From: Streptomyces pyxinae | GTDB lineage: Bacteria; Actinomycetota; Actinomycetes; Streptomycetales; Streptomycetaceae | Reading direction: 5' to 3' | Assembly: GCF_024756275.1 (NCBI RefSeq) | Contig: NZ_JANUGQ010000005.1 | Span: 223,810-287,809 of the forward strand | Length of the DNA stretch: 64,000 nt | Shown: in pieces, positions 9,309 through 17,663 of the stretch | How positions within the stretch are numbered: position 1 is the stretch's first letter | Layout: every line of letters begins with the position of its first letter | Program-made: the position numbers and the translations under genes | Notes under the pieces: generated by a model | What the model was told of the DNA's origin: nothing | Databases searched by the model: none | The model's input: the letters and a program-made list of their open reading frames with translations, nothing else

Positions 9309-10433
9309 ATGCAGACCGACGACCACATCGCCCTACCGCCTCTCTGGTGCCCCCTCGAACTGCGGGTCAGGGAGGGCGAGAAGGTCTTCCAGGAACGCTC
9401 GCGCGCCTGGCTGGAGCGCCACGGCCTGGACGAGCGGTCCCTCCGGCGGGCCGCCGCCACCGACACCGGTTTCCTCGCGTGCGTCTGGGCGCCGGACGGA
9501 TCCGAGGAGGGCGTCCAGCTGCTCGCCGACTGGCTGGTGTGGGCGCTGCTCTTCGACGACTACTACTGTGACACCGGTCCGCACTCCGTCCGGCCCGGCA
9601 CCTTCAACCCGCTGACCGCCCGGATGATGGCCCGCGCCCTCTACCCCGCCACCGCCAGGACCGGCGACCCGGCGTTCGACGCCTTCGCCTCCGCGCTCGC
9701 CGACATGATCCGCAGGATCGACGCGCTGGCCGACCCCCAGCTGGCCCAGTTGTGCGCGCTGGCCCACTACCAGTGGGCGGTCGGCGCCATGTGCGGGGTC
9801 AGCGACCGGGCCGCCGGCTCGCTGCGGAGCGTGGAGGATCATGTGCTCATCCGCCCCGGGGACGGAGCGGACATCCTCTCCGTCCATATGATCGAGGTGG
9901 CGGAGGGGACCGTGCTTCCCGCCCGGGACCGGATCCGGCCCGAGGTCCGGGCCGTCACCCAGGCCGCCGGAATCCTGCTGACCGTCCCCACCGATCTCGC
10001 CTCGTACGCCCATGAGCACCACCAGGGGTGTCTGGAGTCCAACCTCGTCCATCTCGTCGCCGCCCGGCGCGGCTGCCCGGCCCAGGACGCCGTGGACCAG
10101 GCGTGCGCCCTGCTGGAGTGCGTCATGACCTTCTTCGTCACCATGCGCGACCGCCTCCGTGAGCACGGCTCGGAGAGCATGCTCCGCTACACCGACCAAC
10201 TGGCCCATCTCGTCCGGGGCACCTACGAGTGGCAGCGCTTCCTGCCCCGCTACACCACGGTTCTCGACGTCCCCCGGCACGGAGGGGCCGAGGACCCCGC
10301 CCTCCGTCCGGCAGACCCCGCCCGCCGCCCGGCCCACGCCCTCCATGACATCGCACCGGACCGGAGACACCCGGGCGCCGGCCTTCCCGCCCCGCTCGCC
10401 TGGTGGTGGGAGCTGCTCGACCGGCCGGCCTGA
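9309..10433 (+). CDS. Class I terpene synthase (cyclase)
   Basis: The 374-residue protein has the all-alpha class I cyclase layout. The metal-binding motif is DDYYCD (Asp83, Asp84, Asp88). Arg182 lies 46 residues before the second motif, where the diphosphate-sensing Arg is expected, and the Arg-Tyr pair is R314-Y315 about 80 residues after it. The second (NSE) motif reads TDLASYAHE (228-236): Thr replaces the usual Asn and His the usual Lys/Arg, so Mg binding may differ. A C-terminal Pro/Arg tail of about 50 residues is not part of the fold. It sits 21 bases after ispG with a GGGAG ribosome site. It should cyclise the C15 or C20 product of the first gene; the ring system cannot be predicted. 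Confidence 0.88.
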   Translation: MQTDDHIALPPLWCPLELRVREGEKVFQERSRAWLERHGLDERSLRRAAATDTGFLACVWAPDGSEEGVQLLADWLVWALLFDDYYCDTGPHSVRPGTFNPLTARMMARALYPATARTGDPAFDAFASALADMIRRIDALADPQLAQLCALAHYQWAVGAMCGVSDRAAGSLRSVEDHVLIRPGDGADILSVHMIEVAEGTVLPARDRIRPEVRAVTQAAGILLTVPTDLASYAHEHHQGCLESNLVHLVAARRGCPAQDAVDQACALLECVMTFFVTMRDRLREHGSESMLRYTDQLAHLVRGTYEWQRFLPRYTTVLDVPRHGGAEDPALRPADPARRPAHALHDIAPDRRHPGAGLPAPLAWWWELLDRPA

Positions 10434-10518
10434 CCCGGCGAAGCCCGGTGCCCGGCTCTCTCTCCCGTATCCGCTTTCCACCCTCCGCCCTCCGCCCTCC
10501 GCCCGAAGGAGTCCGCCC

Positions 10519-11745
10519 GTGCCCGCCCCCGACGTTTTCGTCCTGGACCCGAACGCCACCGACCCGGACGCCGAGCACAAGCAACTGCGCGCCATCGGCC
10601 CCGCCGTCAAGGTGGACATGCTCGGCGTCACCGTCTGGTCGGTCAACCACCCCTATCTGCTCAAGGAGTTACTGGCCAACCCGGATGTGTCCCGGGACGC
10701 CCGGCTGCACTGGTCCGAGTACGACGAGGCCCTCAAGACCTGGCCGCTGATCCTCTGGGTCGCGGTGGAGAACATGTTCACCACCTACGGCGAGACCCGC
10801 GCCCGGCTGCGCCGCCTGGTCGCCCCCGCCTTCACGGCCCGTCGTATCCAGGCCCTCAAACCCACGGTGGACGGCCTCGCCGCCGGACTCATCGCCCGCC
10901 TCGCCGAAAGGCCGGCCGGCGAAGTGGTCGATGTGCGCACCGAACTGGCCTCCCCGCTGCCGGTCTCCGTGATCAGCCACCTCATGGGCGTTCCCCCCGA
11001 CCAGGGCCACGCCTTCGGCCAGGCCATCTACAGCGCCTTCGGCAGCACCGACACCCTCGAGCAGGTGATGGCCGACGGCGCGCATCTCATCGCCATGCTC
11101 GAAGAGCTCATCGCGGTCAAACGCGTCACCCCCGGCGACGACCTCACCTCCCAGCTCATCGCCGCCCGGGACACCGAGGGCGACGGCAGCGCGCTCACCG
11201 AGACAGAACTGCGGGACACCCTGATGCTGGTGATCGCCGCGGGCACCGAGACCACCGTCAACCTCATCGAGCAGACCATCGTCCTCTGTCTCACCCACCC
11301 CGAACAGCTCGACCACCTCAGGTCCGGCCGCGCCACCATCAGCGACCTGGTGGAGGAGGCACTGCGCTGCGAGCCGCCCTTCCGGCACATGCCGATGCGG
11401 TACGCCGTCCACGACATCCCCCTGCCCGACGGGCAGGTGATCGCCCAGGGCGAGGCCATCCTCGCCTCCTACGCCGCCGCCAACCGCCACCCGGTGTGGC
11501 ACCAGGACGCCGACACCTTCGACATCACCCGGCCCGTCAAGGAGCATGTGGCCTTCGGACACGGCGTCCACTTCTGCCTCGGCTCCGCCCTCGGCCGCCT
11601 CCAGACGGCCAGTACGCTCGCCCAGTTCTTCGAGGCCTTCCCGGACGCGCGGCTCGCGGTCCCCGTGGAGGAACTGACGCTGCTGCCGTCACTGATCTTC
11701 AACGGCCACCGGTCGCTGCCGATGATCATGCGCCCCGGGCGCTGA
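10519..11745 (+). CDS. Cytochrome P450 (terpene tailoring)
   Basis: The 408-residue P450 has the I-helix AAGTETT, the K-helix EEALRCEPPF (ExxR), and the heme loop FGHGVHFCLGSALGR with the Cys ligand. The GTG start at 10519 is set by a GAAGGAG site eight bases upstream. Codon 51 is TTA (10669-10671), in LKELLAN, pointing to bldA-dependent translation. Its position right after the cyclase suggests oxidation of the cyclised terpene. No ferredoxin or ferredoxin reductase gene is visible in the cluster, so electrons must come from elsewhere in the genome. Confidence 0.93.
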   Translation: MPAPDVFVLDPNATDPDAEHKQLRAIGPAVKVDMLGVTVWSVNHPYLLKELLANPDVSRDARLHWSEYDEALKTWPLILWVAVENMFTTYGETRARLRRLVAPAFTARRIQALKPTVDGLAAGLIARLAERPAGEVVDVRTELASPLPVSVISHLMGVPPDQGHAFGQAIYSAFGSTDTLEQVMADGAHLIAMLEELIAVKRVTPGDDLTSQLIAARDTEGDGSALTETELRDTLMLVIAAGTETTVNLIEQTIVLCLTHPEQLDHLRSGRATISDLVEEALRCEPPFRHMPMRYAVHDIPLPDGQVIAQGEAILASYAAANRHPVWHQDADTFDITRPVKEHVAFGHGVHFCLGSALGRLQTASTLAQFFEAFPDARLAVPVEELTLLPSLIFNGHRSLPMIMRPGR

Positions 11746-11863
11746 CCGGTCGCCGCGGTGGGTTCCGGCGGGTCCGGAACCCACCCCGGCACCGTGCCAC
11801 GCCGACCGCCCGGCCCGGCCATCGCCGCCCACCGGGCGCCGCCCTCTCCCGGAAAGGGGAGCC

Positions 11864-12511
11864 ATGAGTCCCGGTCAACTCCTCGCCGCCCTGGCCACCG
11901 CGGCGGTCGGCCTGCTGGGGGCCCTGACGTTCCGTCTTCAGCACCCCGCCCCCGGTACGACCCTCTCCATCACCCTGCCACCCGGGCCACCGCTCACCAC
12001 CGTGACCGTCCCGGGGCCGACTCCGCAGCCACCGCCGCTCACCGCCGTGCCCGGGCCGCCGCCCACCCCCACCACGGTGGTACGCGTCACGGTGTCCGCC
12101 ACCCCTTCCACACCGCCGGCCTCCGCGCCCGTCCCCACCCCGCGCCCCCGTCCCACCGACTGCCCCGCACCGGCGCCGGGCGAGAGACGGGAGACGGCTC
12201 CCTCCGGGGCGTCACCCTCACCCCTCCCGACCATCGTCCCCCCGGCCACCACTCCACCGGTCAGTACGCCGCCGGGCACACCGCCGCCGACCACACTCCC
12301 CACCGCCACCGCCACCGCCTCTCCGTGCCCCGTCGCACCGGTGGAGGGCTGCTGTGCTCCGTCGCCGTCCGCCCCGCCCCCCACCGCTCCGTCCCCGTCC
12401 GGTGCCACTCCCACCGTCATCCCCACCGCCACCGCCACCGCCACCGCCACCGCCACCGCCACCGCCACCGCCACGGCCACCGCCGAGCCGGGCCCGGAGG
12501 GAACACCCTGA
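11864..12511 (+). CDS. Pro/Thr-rich membrane-anchored protein with hexanucleotide repeat
   Basis: The 215-residue product opens with a short membrane segment (LLAALATAAVGLLGALTF, residues 6-23) and continues as a low-complexity Pro/Thr/Ala tail to the end. The last part is an Ala-Thr dipeptide repeat from ten tandem ACCGCC-type hexamers at 12425-12484. A good AAGGGGAG ribosome site and GC bias support translation. It lies between two P450 genes in the same direction, with gaps of 118 and 54 bases. Similar anchors can hold proteins at the membrane or cell wall, but there is no catalytic domain and no recognised family. It could be a membrane tether for the pathway or simply repeat-driven filler. 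Confidence 0.55.
   Translation: MSPGQLLAALATAAVGLLGALTFRLQHPAPGTTLSITLPPGPPLTTVTVPGPTPQPPPLTAVPGPPPTPTTVVRVTVSATPSTPPASAPVPTPRPRPTDCPAPAPGERRETAPSGASPSPLPTIVPPATTPPVSTPPGTPPPTTLPTATATASPCPVAPVEGCCAPSPSAPPPTAPSPSGATPTVIPTATATATATATATATATATAEPGPEGTP
12425..12484 (+). repeat. Hexanucleotide tandem repeat, ten units
   Basis: Ten consecutive copies of ACCGCC, one with a single change (ACGGCC), encode an alternating Thr-Ala run. Three further units occur near 12302-12319. Copy number is a multiple of one codon pair, so slippage would change protein length without a frameshift. Confidence 0.9.
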
Positions 12512-12565
12512 GCGAGGGCCGTGGGCCGTGGCCACCGGCCCGACACACTCCAGGAGGACCGACAG

Positions 12566-13804
12566 ATGATCACAACAGGTGCACATGGGCACCCCGTCCT
12601 GACCGGGACGGCGGAGGAGATCCGGGACCAGATCGACCGGCTCCGCAGGCAGAGCCCGGTCGTCAAGGCCGAGGCGGGCGGTGTGCTCGGCTGGCTGATC
12701 CTCTCCCATGACCTGATCAAGGAGCTGGCCGTCGATCCGCGGGTCTCCCGCGACTTGCGCAATCACGGGCCCGAGGAACTCCGCACCAGCACCAACCCCA
12801 TGGTCGCGCTCGCCCGGATCAACGATGTGAGCAATCTGTACGGGGAGGAGCACCGGGCCGAACGAGCCCGGCTCTCCGGCCCCTTCACCCACCGCCGGGT
12901 CCAGGCGATGGAGTCCGCCGTCCGGCGGGAGGCCGACCGGCTCACCGGGGAACTGGCCGCCACCGCCCCCGGGGAGGTGGCCGATCTGCGGCAGAAGATC
13001 GCTCGTCCGCTGCCCGCCGCGGTGATCTGCGACCTGCTGGGCGTCCCGGATCATCTCCGGGGGCCGCTGCTCGAAGCCATCGACGCCATGGTCGACCTCA
13101 CCGAGCGCCCGCCCGCCCAAGTGGCCGAGGACATCGCCCGGTTGCGCGTCCGCATGGACGAGCTGCGCGCCTACAAGCTGGCCAATCCGGCCGATGATCT
13201 CTCCACGGCCGTGGTACGGCCCCCCGACGGCCGGCCGCCCCTTCCGGAAGACGCCCAGCGGGACACCCTCTTCGGGGTCATCGGCGCGGGCTACGAGACC
13301 ACGGTCAATCTGATCACGGCCGCCTTCTTCCATCTGCTGCGGGACCGCGCGGCCGTCCGGGACCTGCTGGCCGGCCGCGTCGACTATGAGGACGTCGTCG
13401 AGGAGACCCTGCGCCTCCAGGGGCCGCTGTCCCAGCTCCCCTTCCGGTACGCGCGGGAGGACATCCGGCTGGACACCGGGGCGGTCATCCGCAAGGGGGA
13501 AGTCATCAGTTTCATGTACGCCGTGGCCGGCCGCGACCCCGCCGTACACGCGGAGGGCCCGAATGAATTCCAGCCGAGTCGCCCGGTCAAAAGTCATGTG
13601 GCATTCGGTCACGGTGTCCATCACTGCCCCGGCTCCTCGCTCGGGCGGCTGGAGGCGGTCACGGTATTGCGGGCCGTTATGACGGCCCTGCCCGACATGA
13701 CACTGGCCGACCCGGAGAGTGAACCTCCATTGATTCCCTCCATGGTCATCAATGGTTTTACGAGCCTCCCGGTCGTGCCGCATCCTCTCTCCTCGGGTGC
13801 CTGA
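12566..13804 (+). CDS. Cytochrome P450 (second, terpene tailoring)
   Basis: This 412-residue P450 shows the I-helix IGAGYETT (Tyr in the usual Thr/Asp neighbourhood), EETLRLQGPL (ExxR) and the heme loop FGHGVHHCPGSSLGR. The ATG follows AGGAGG by nine bases. It differs clearly from the first P450 and probably acts at another carbon of the same terpene. The 3' quarter is noticeably less GC-rich than its neighbours (for example around 13560-13760), which may mark a recombination junction. It ends just before a strong hairpin, closing the plus-strand terpenoid operon. Confidence 0.93.
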   Translation: MITTGAHGHPVLTGTAEEIRDQIDRLRRQSPVVKAEAGGVLGWLILSHDLIKELAVDPRVSRDLRNHGPEELRTSTNPMVALARINDVSNLYGEEHRAERARLSGPFTHRRVQAMESAVRREADRLTGELAATAPGEVADLRQKIARPLPAAVICDLLGVPDHLRGPLLEAIDAMVDLTERPPAQVAEDIARLRVRMDELRAYKLANPADDLSTAVVRPPDGRPPLPEDAQRDTLFGVIGAGYETTVNLITAAFFHLLRDRAAVRDLLAGRVDYEDVVEETLRLQGPLSQLPFRYAREDIRLDTGAVIRKGEVISFMYAVAGRDPAVHAEGPNEFQPSRPVKSHVAFGHGVHHCPGSSLGRLEAVTVLRAVMTALPDMTLADPESEPPLIPSMVINGFTSLPVVPHPLSSGA

Positions 13805-13883
13805 ATCACACCGGGTTTCCCGGGCCCCGGGCATGACGCGGCGCCGTTGCCGCAATTCCGCTGCCCCTCGGGGCGAGCGAGGG

Positions 13884-13930
13884 CCTCCCGGCCGGTGCGG
13901 GCCCCTGTGGCCCCCGCACCGGCCGGGAGG
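13884..13930. terminator. 18-bp perfect hairpin between convergent genes
   Basis: CCTCCCGGCCGGTGCGGG (13884-13901) and its exact complement at 13913-13930 enclose an 11-base loop. It lies between the end of the second P450 and the end of the convergent 139-residue gene, so it can stop transcription from both sides. Confidence 0.85.
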
Positions 13931-13941
13931 TTTCCGCCCCC

Positions 13942-14361
13942 CTACGCCCACTTCACCCCGCGCAGGGTGATCTTCTGATCGTCGTCGACCTGGATGGTCA
14001 GGTCGATCAGGCGGCCGTGCCAGTCGGCGAACGCGGGCGAGGTGCTCTGGACGGCGCCATGGACGCGCCACACCAGCTTGGTCGCGCCGGCCTCGCGCCG
14101 CGCGGCCCCGGTGGCCTTGACGGAGGCCGTCCCCTCGCCCCCGGTCGCCCGCAGGATGCCCTTCCCCGTGCCGACGAAGGAGTCGGCGGAAATCGCTTCC
14201 GCCTCATAGGTGAATAAGGCCTCGACTTGGTGCCCGTCGAACGTGCCGTCCGCGGCATAGGATATTTCAACGATGTCGTGGCCGTTGCGCTGTTCCAGTA
14301 CGCGCGTTCCGGTGACGTGCCCGCTCAGTTTCAGCGCGACCTTGGCAGATTCCTCGGACAT
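13942..14361 (-). CDS. Unknown 139-aa protein, TTA-containing
   Basis: The ATG at 14361 has GGAGGG four bases upstream. The product looks like a single beta-rich domain with alternating polar and hydrophobic residues and ends LTIQVDDDQKITLRGVKW; there is no signal peptide or membrane segment. Small beta-barrel proteins of this shape include allene-oxide-cyclase-like and lipocalin-like folds, but no family is assigned with confidence. Codon 49 is TTA (14215-14217), as in the terpenoid genes, which ties it to the same bldA-dependent programme. It faces the second P450 across the hairpin and lies downstream of the FAD monooxygenase. Confidence 0.7.
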   Translation of the reverse strand: MSEESAKVALKLSGHVTGTRVLEQRNGHDIVEISYAADGTFDGHQVEALFTYEAEAISADSFVGTGKGILRATGGEGTASVKATGAARREAGATKLVWRVHGAVQSTSPAFADWHGRLIDLTIQVDDDQKITLRGVKWA

Positions 14362-14408
14362 ATGCCCTCCCGGGTCATGGAATGTGGGTGATCCAGGAGT
14401 CGCGGGAC

Positions 14409-14433
14409 GGCCACTCCCGGTGGAAGAGTGGCC
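14409..14433. promoter_or_regulatory. Inverted repeat upstream of the 139-aa gene
   Basis: GGCCACTC and GAGTGGCC form a perfect 8-base inverted repeat around nine bases, 48 bases before the start at 14361. It could be an operator or a leader hairpin. The surrounding 14362-14533 is the promoter-bearing gap after the FAD monooxygenase gene. Confidence 0.35.
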
Positions 14434-14533
14434 TTGTTCCATTCGGGTCGTCAACCCGCCTTTTTGGTCAGCCGGGTGGCCGGTTCCGGTGAAATGCCCG
14501 CGATTTGGAATGTCCGCACCGGCCGCCCGTGGT

Positions 14534-16198
14534 TCAGCGGGCGAGCACCCGGGTCAGCACGGAACGCAGGGTGCCGGCGGCCCCGTCGGACGGTGCGTCG
14601 GCGGTCCGCCAGGCCACGACTCCGTCCGGGCGGACCAGGCTCGCCCCCGCCGCGCCGATGCCGTAGCGGGAGGCCAGGACGGCGTCGGTGTCCACCAGGC
14701 CGTCCCCGAGGGTGTGGGCGTCGAGCGGTACGCCGAGTTCCCGGGCCGCCCGGGTCGCGGCGGCGGACCACCGTGCGCCGCCGGGCGCGGCGAGAAGGAC
14801 CCAGCCGTCGCCGAACAGGTCGAGCACGGACCGCCGTTCACCACCGTCCCGCTCCACCCAGCCGTGCGGCGCGCGGAAGCCGGCGCGACCGCTGGGACGC
14901 AGCGGGTCCTCGGTGAGCTCGTCGCCGGAGCCCACGCCGGCGCCGGAGCCCGTATCGGAAGCGGCGGCGATGTCGTCCGGCTCGGCCACGGCCCCGGAGC
15001 GGTAGCGGAAGCCCAGGAGCACCCGGGCGTTGCCGAGCTTCTCCGGGACGCTGTCGGCCAGTTGGGGGGCCATGCGGTCGGCGTAGAGGCTCAGCGCCTC
15101 GCCGCTGACCAGACGGGCGATCCCCGACCGTTCCTCGGCGTAGCTGTCCAGCAGGGCCTCGCCCGCCTCGCCCCTGAGCACCGCGGCCAGCTTCCAGGCC
15201 ACGTCGAACCCGTCCCCGATCGCGGTGTTGCCGCCCATCCCGCCGGTCGGCGGCATCACCTTGGCCGCGTCGCCGACCAGCAGTACCCGGCCCACCCGCC
15301 AGCGGTCCGCGATGCGCGCGGCCATCTCCCACGGCTGGGTCTCGACCAACTCGGCCCGGAGGTCCGGCGCGTTCACCGCCAGCCGGATCAGCTCCAGGCA
15401 CCGCTGGGGGGTGAAGTCCTCGGCCGACTCTCCCTGTTCGGGTGCGTACCGGACGTAGAGGCTGTACCTGCCGGGCCGGCCGGCCGGACCGAAGGTGCCG
15501 CTGAAGGCCGGGTTCCGCAGGTAGTACCAGCCCGCGGCCCCGGGCGGCAGCACGGTTGACAGATCCGCGTCGAAGACGATCGTCATGAAGTGGGCCAGGG
15601 AGCCATGGCCGTGCCGGGTGACACCGAGGCTCTCCCGGATCGTGCTGCGCGGCCCGTCGGCGGCCACCAGATAGCGGGCCCGTACGGTGTGCTCGGCGCC
15701 GTCCTCGAGGTCGCGCAGCCGGGCGGTCACGCCGGCGTCGTCCGAATGTTCGAAGGAGACCAGCTCGGTCCCGAACCGGATCGTCGCGCCGTACGCCTCC
15801 GCCTGTTTCCGCAGCACGGGCTCGATCCGGTCCTGGCCGGCCGGCGTCCAGCGCTGGGGGCTGCACTGCTCGGTCTCCCGCACGATGTCGTCGAGCCCCT
15901 CCGCGACGCTGCGCAGGACCGGGCCGCCGACCGTCTCCGCCACCTTGATGCCGAAGTCTCCCCGGGAGCCCCGGTCACCCCGGTCGTCGGCCGCCTCGCG
16001 TATTCGTCCGAGCACGCCGCCGATCCGCAGCAGCTCCATGGTGCGCGGGTTCAGCCCGGCCGCCTTCCGGTGAAGGGAGGTCGTCCCGTGCCGTTCGGCC
16101 AGCAGCACCCGTACGCCCCGCTGGGCGAGAAACATCGCGGTGGACAGGCCCCCCAGGGCGCCGCCGACCACCAGTACATCCACCTCGGACTCCACCAT
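14534..16198 (-). CDS. FAD-dependent aromatic-hydroxylase-type monooxygenase
   Basis: The 554-residue flavoprotein has the dinucleotide loop VVGGALGGLSTAMFLAQRG at the N-terminus, the DG motif YLVAADGPRSTIRESLG, and the GD motif VLLVGDAAKVMPPTGGMGGN, followed by a thioredoxin-like C-terminal domain. This is the group that hydroxylates or epoxidises polyketides and related molecules using NAD(P)H and oxygen. The ATG at 16198 has GGAAGG nine bases upstream; longer frames add only Arg/Pro sequence. It is on the opposite strand to the terpenoid operon but inside the same TTA-marked block, so it may tailor the terpene. A separate role cannot be excluded. Confidence 0.88.
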   Translation of the reverse strand: MVESEVDVLVVGGALGGLSTAMFLAQRGVRVLLAERHGTTSLHRKAAGLNPRTMELLRIGGVLGRIREAADDRGDRGSRGDFGIKVAETVGGPVLRSVAEGLDDIVRETEQCSPQRWTPAGQDRIEPVLRKQAEAYGATIRFGTELVSFEHSDDAGVTARLRDLEDGAEHTVRARYLVAADGPRSTIRESLGVTRHGHGSLAHFMTIVFDADLSTVLPPGAAGWYYLRNPAFSGTFGPAGRPGRYSLYVRYAPEQGESAEDFTPQRCLELIRLAVNAPDLRAELVETQPWEMAARIADRWRVGRVLLVGDAAKVMPPTGGMGGNTAIGDGFDVAWKLAAVLRGEAGEALLDSYAEERSGIARLVSGEALSLYADRMAPQLADSVPEKLGNARVLLGFRYRSGAVAEPDDIAAASDTGSGAGVGSGDELTEDPLRPSGRAGFRAPHGWVERDGGERRSVLDLFGDGWVLLAAPGGARWSAAATRAARELGVPLDAHTLGDGLVDTDAVLASRYGIGAAGASLVRPDGVVAWRTADAPSDGAAGTLRSVLTRVLAR

Positions 16199-16734
16199 CC
16201 GCACCTTCCTGCTCCGCCGAACCGGTTCACCGTGCGGACCCAGCCTCGCAAACCCCCGCCCGGAGCGCGTGCGCGGGCCCCGCCCGCGTGCCCCCGCACG
16301 TGTGCCCGGACATGGCTCCGCCGGTCGCCGCCCCCCGGCGAGGACGGCGACCGGCGCAGCGCGTCGAACTGGTGGCGCCGGGTGCCGGTGGTGTCGATGC
16401 GCACCGAGGGGGGTGAGCCCCGAAGTGGCGCTTTTACGCGGGCGGGAAGTGGCCAACCCTCGACGGGAGGTTGGGCCGCCGCCGCGGTCCGGTTCCCGGG
16501 GCGGGCTGCGGCGGAAGGACAGGCGGTCCTGAGCCAACTTGGCGAGATCCGCACTCCGGAAGTCTCGCCTCCGTTCGAGACCCGCCGGTAGAACGGTCCC
16601 CGACAGCCCCGGGTCGCGCGGCCCGTGCCGTCCGTGCCGTCCGTTGCCTTGCCTCTCCCGCGTCCCTTCCGTCCCGCGTGCCCCGCGCCGCTGTTCGTCC
16701 GCCGCCTTCCCGCACTCGCCTCAAGGAGCACCCC
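16199..16734. other. 536-bp divergent intergenic region with nested inverted repeats
   Basis: No gene is supported here. The stretch lies between the divergently transcribed FAD monooxygenase and inhibitor genes and should carry both promoters. Nested inverted repeats are present at 16541-16580; no confident -10/-35 pair was found. Confidence 0.45.
16541..16580. promoter_or_regulatory. Nested inverted repeats in divergent promoter region
   Basis: GGCGAGA (16541-16547) pairs with TCTCGCC (16563-16569), with TCCG/CGGA nested inside; TCTCG at 16563 also pairs with CGAGA at 16576-16580. Alternative pairings of this kind suit a regulator site or an attenuator between the FAD monooxygenase and inhibitor genes. 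Confidence 0.3.
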
Positions 16735-17109
16735 GTGCGCACCACCACACTTGCCGCCGCCACCGTCTCCGCCCTCGTCGCGGTCGGCACCGTCCTGGCC
16801 CCCACCGCCTCAGCCGAGCCCGACCCCTCCGGCTGCCCCAAGGAGAACTTCTGCGTCTACGCGGGCGAGGGCCAGACCGGCGCGGTCGTCCTCAAGGTCA
16901 CCGACAACTGGACCGGCGGCGTTTCCGGCCAGTCGGTCTTCAACAACGGCATCCCGTATCCGAACGCGGACCACATCCAGCTCACCTGGACGTACAACGG
17001 CGGAACCTGGGAGCAGTGCCTGCACTACAACCCCGGTCCCGGGGACTACAAGCTGGACTTCGCCCCGGGGGTCACCTTCACCAAGGTGGTCTGGCGCGGC
17101 GAGTGCTGA
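16735..17109 (+). CDS. Secreted peptidase inhibitor, family I36 type
   Basis: The 124-residue precursor starts at a GTG with AAGGAG seven bases upstream and has a signal peptide ending near ASA at residue 27. The mature part GCPKENFCVYAGEGQTG, followed by a Trp/Tyr-rich segment and a terminal GEC, matches the small beta/gamma-crystallin-like I36 (SMPI) inhibitor pattern with paired cysteines. Such proteins block metalloproteases outside the cell. It has its own position between divergent genes and is not obviously part of the terpenoid pathway. Confidence 0.8.
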   Translation: MRTTTLAAATVSALVAVGTVLAPTASAEPDPSGCPKENFCVYAGEGQTGAVVLKVTDNWTGGVSGQSVFNNGIPYPNADHIQLTWTYNGGTWEQCLHYNPGPGDYKLDFAPGVTFTKVVWRGEC

Positions 17110-17650
17110 GACGGACGGCGGACGGGGCGGAGACGTCCCCTCCGGAATGTGGCTGGTTATTCATGATCCCCTGACCCCGCCGGCCCCCGGCCCGCCCGGG
17201 ACCCGAACAGGACCCGCCCCGGATCCGACCAGAGAGCGCCCTCTCCATTCATTACCGGATGGAGAGGGCGCTCGTCGTTCCAAACATTTACCCGGCCGGG
17301 AGTCGGGGATGGCCGGATTTCTGTGGCCGTCTTCCATGGTCAAATAATTCTGCTGTTACAGTTCTCCCTCTGTTGCATTGCCAGTTGCCGCCGCGACTCA
17401 CTCATTTGTCCACGGGTCGTCCGGTGCCGACTGTGCCGGTGGTGGACGGGGGACCCGACGGGGACGGCAGCACTCACGTCCGGGCCCGCCCGGCGGGTCG
17501 GCGCATGCGCGGGCGATGTCCCACGGGGGTGCCGGGAGAGCACCGCCGCACGCCCGGCGCGGCACGGCCCGGCCATCGGCACGGCCGGCCGCTGACGACC
17601 GGTACCGCACGGTCCGCGCTTCCTCTGACCCCTGGGGCCCCGAGCCCCTC
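17110..17650. other. 541-bp intergenic region upstream of the IclR-type gene
   Basis: No gene is supported. It contains the inhibitor terminator and then an AT-richer patch (about 17277-17390, with CAAATAATTC) that probably holds the promoter of the regulator. The last 250 bases before the ribosome site are very GC-rich and would make a long leader. Confidence 0.4.
17234..17273 (+). terminator. 15-bp perfect hairpin after the inhibitor gene
   Basis: GAGCGCCCTCTCCAT (17234-17248) pairs exactly with 17259-17273 around a ten-base loop. It is 125 bases after the inhibitor stop and before the IclR-type gene. No T-run follows, as is usual for streptomycete terminators. Confidence 0.8.
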
Positions 17651-17659
17651 GGAGGTGAT
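17651..17659 (+). promoter_or_regulatory. Perfect ribosome binding site that decides the IclR start
   Basis: GGAGGTGAT is a full match to the 16S anti-Shine-Dalgarno sequence. It overlaps the ATG at 17658, which is too close to be used well, but stands eight bases from the TTG at 17664. The TTG is therefore the better start. Confidence 0.6.
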
Positions 17660-17663
17660 GTGC

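Noticed and set aside
12425..12484. CRISPR-like repeat array
   Set aside because: It is a simple hexamer repeat without spacers and lies within a coding frame; no cas gene is present.
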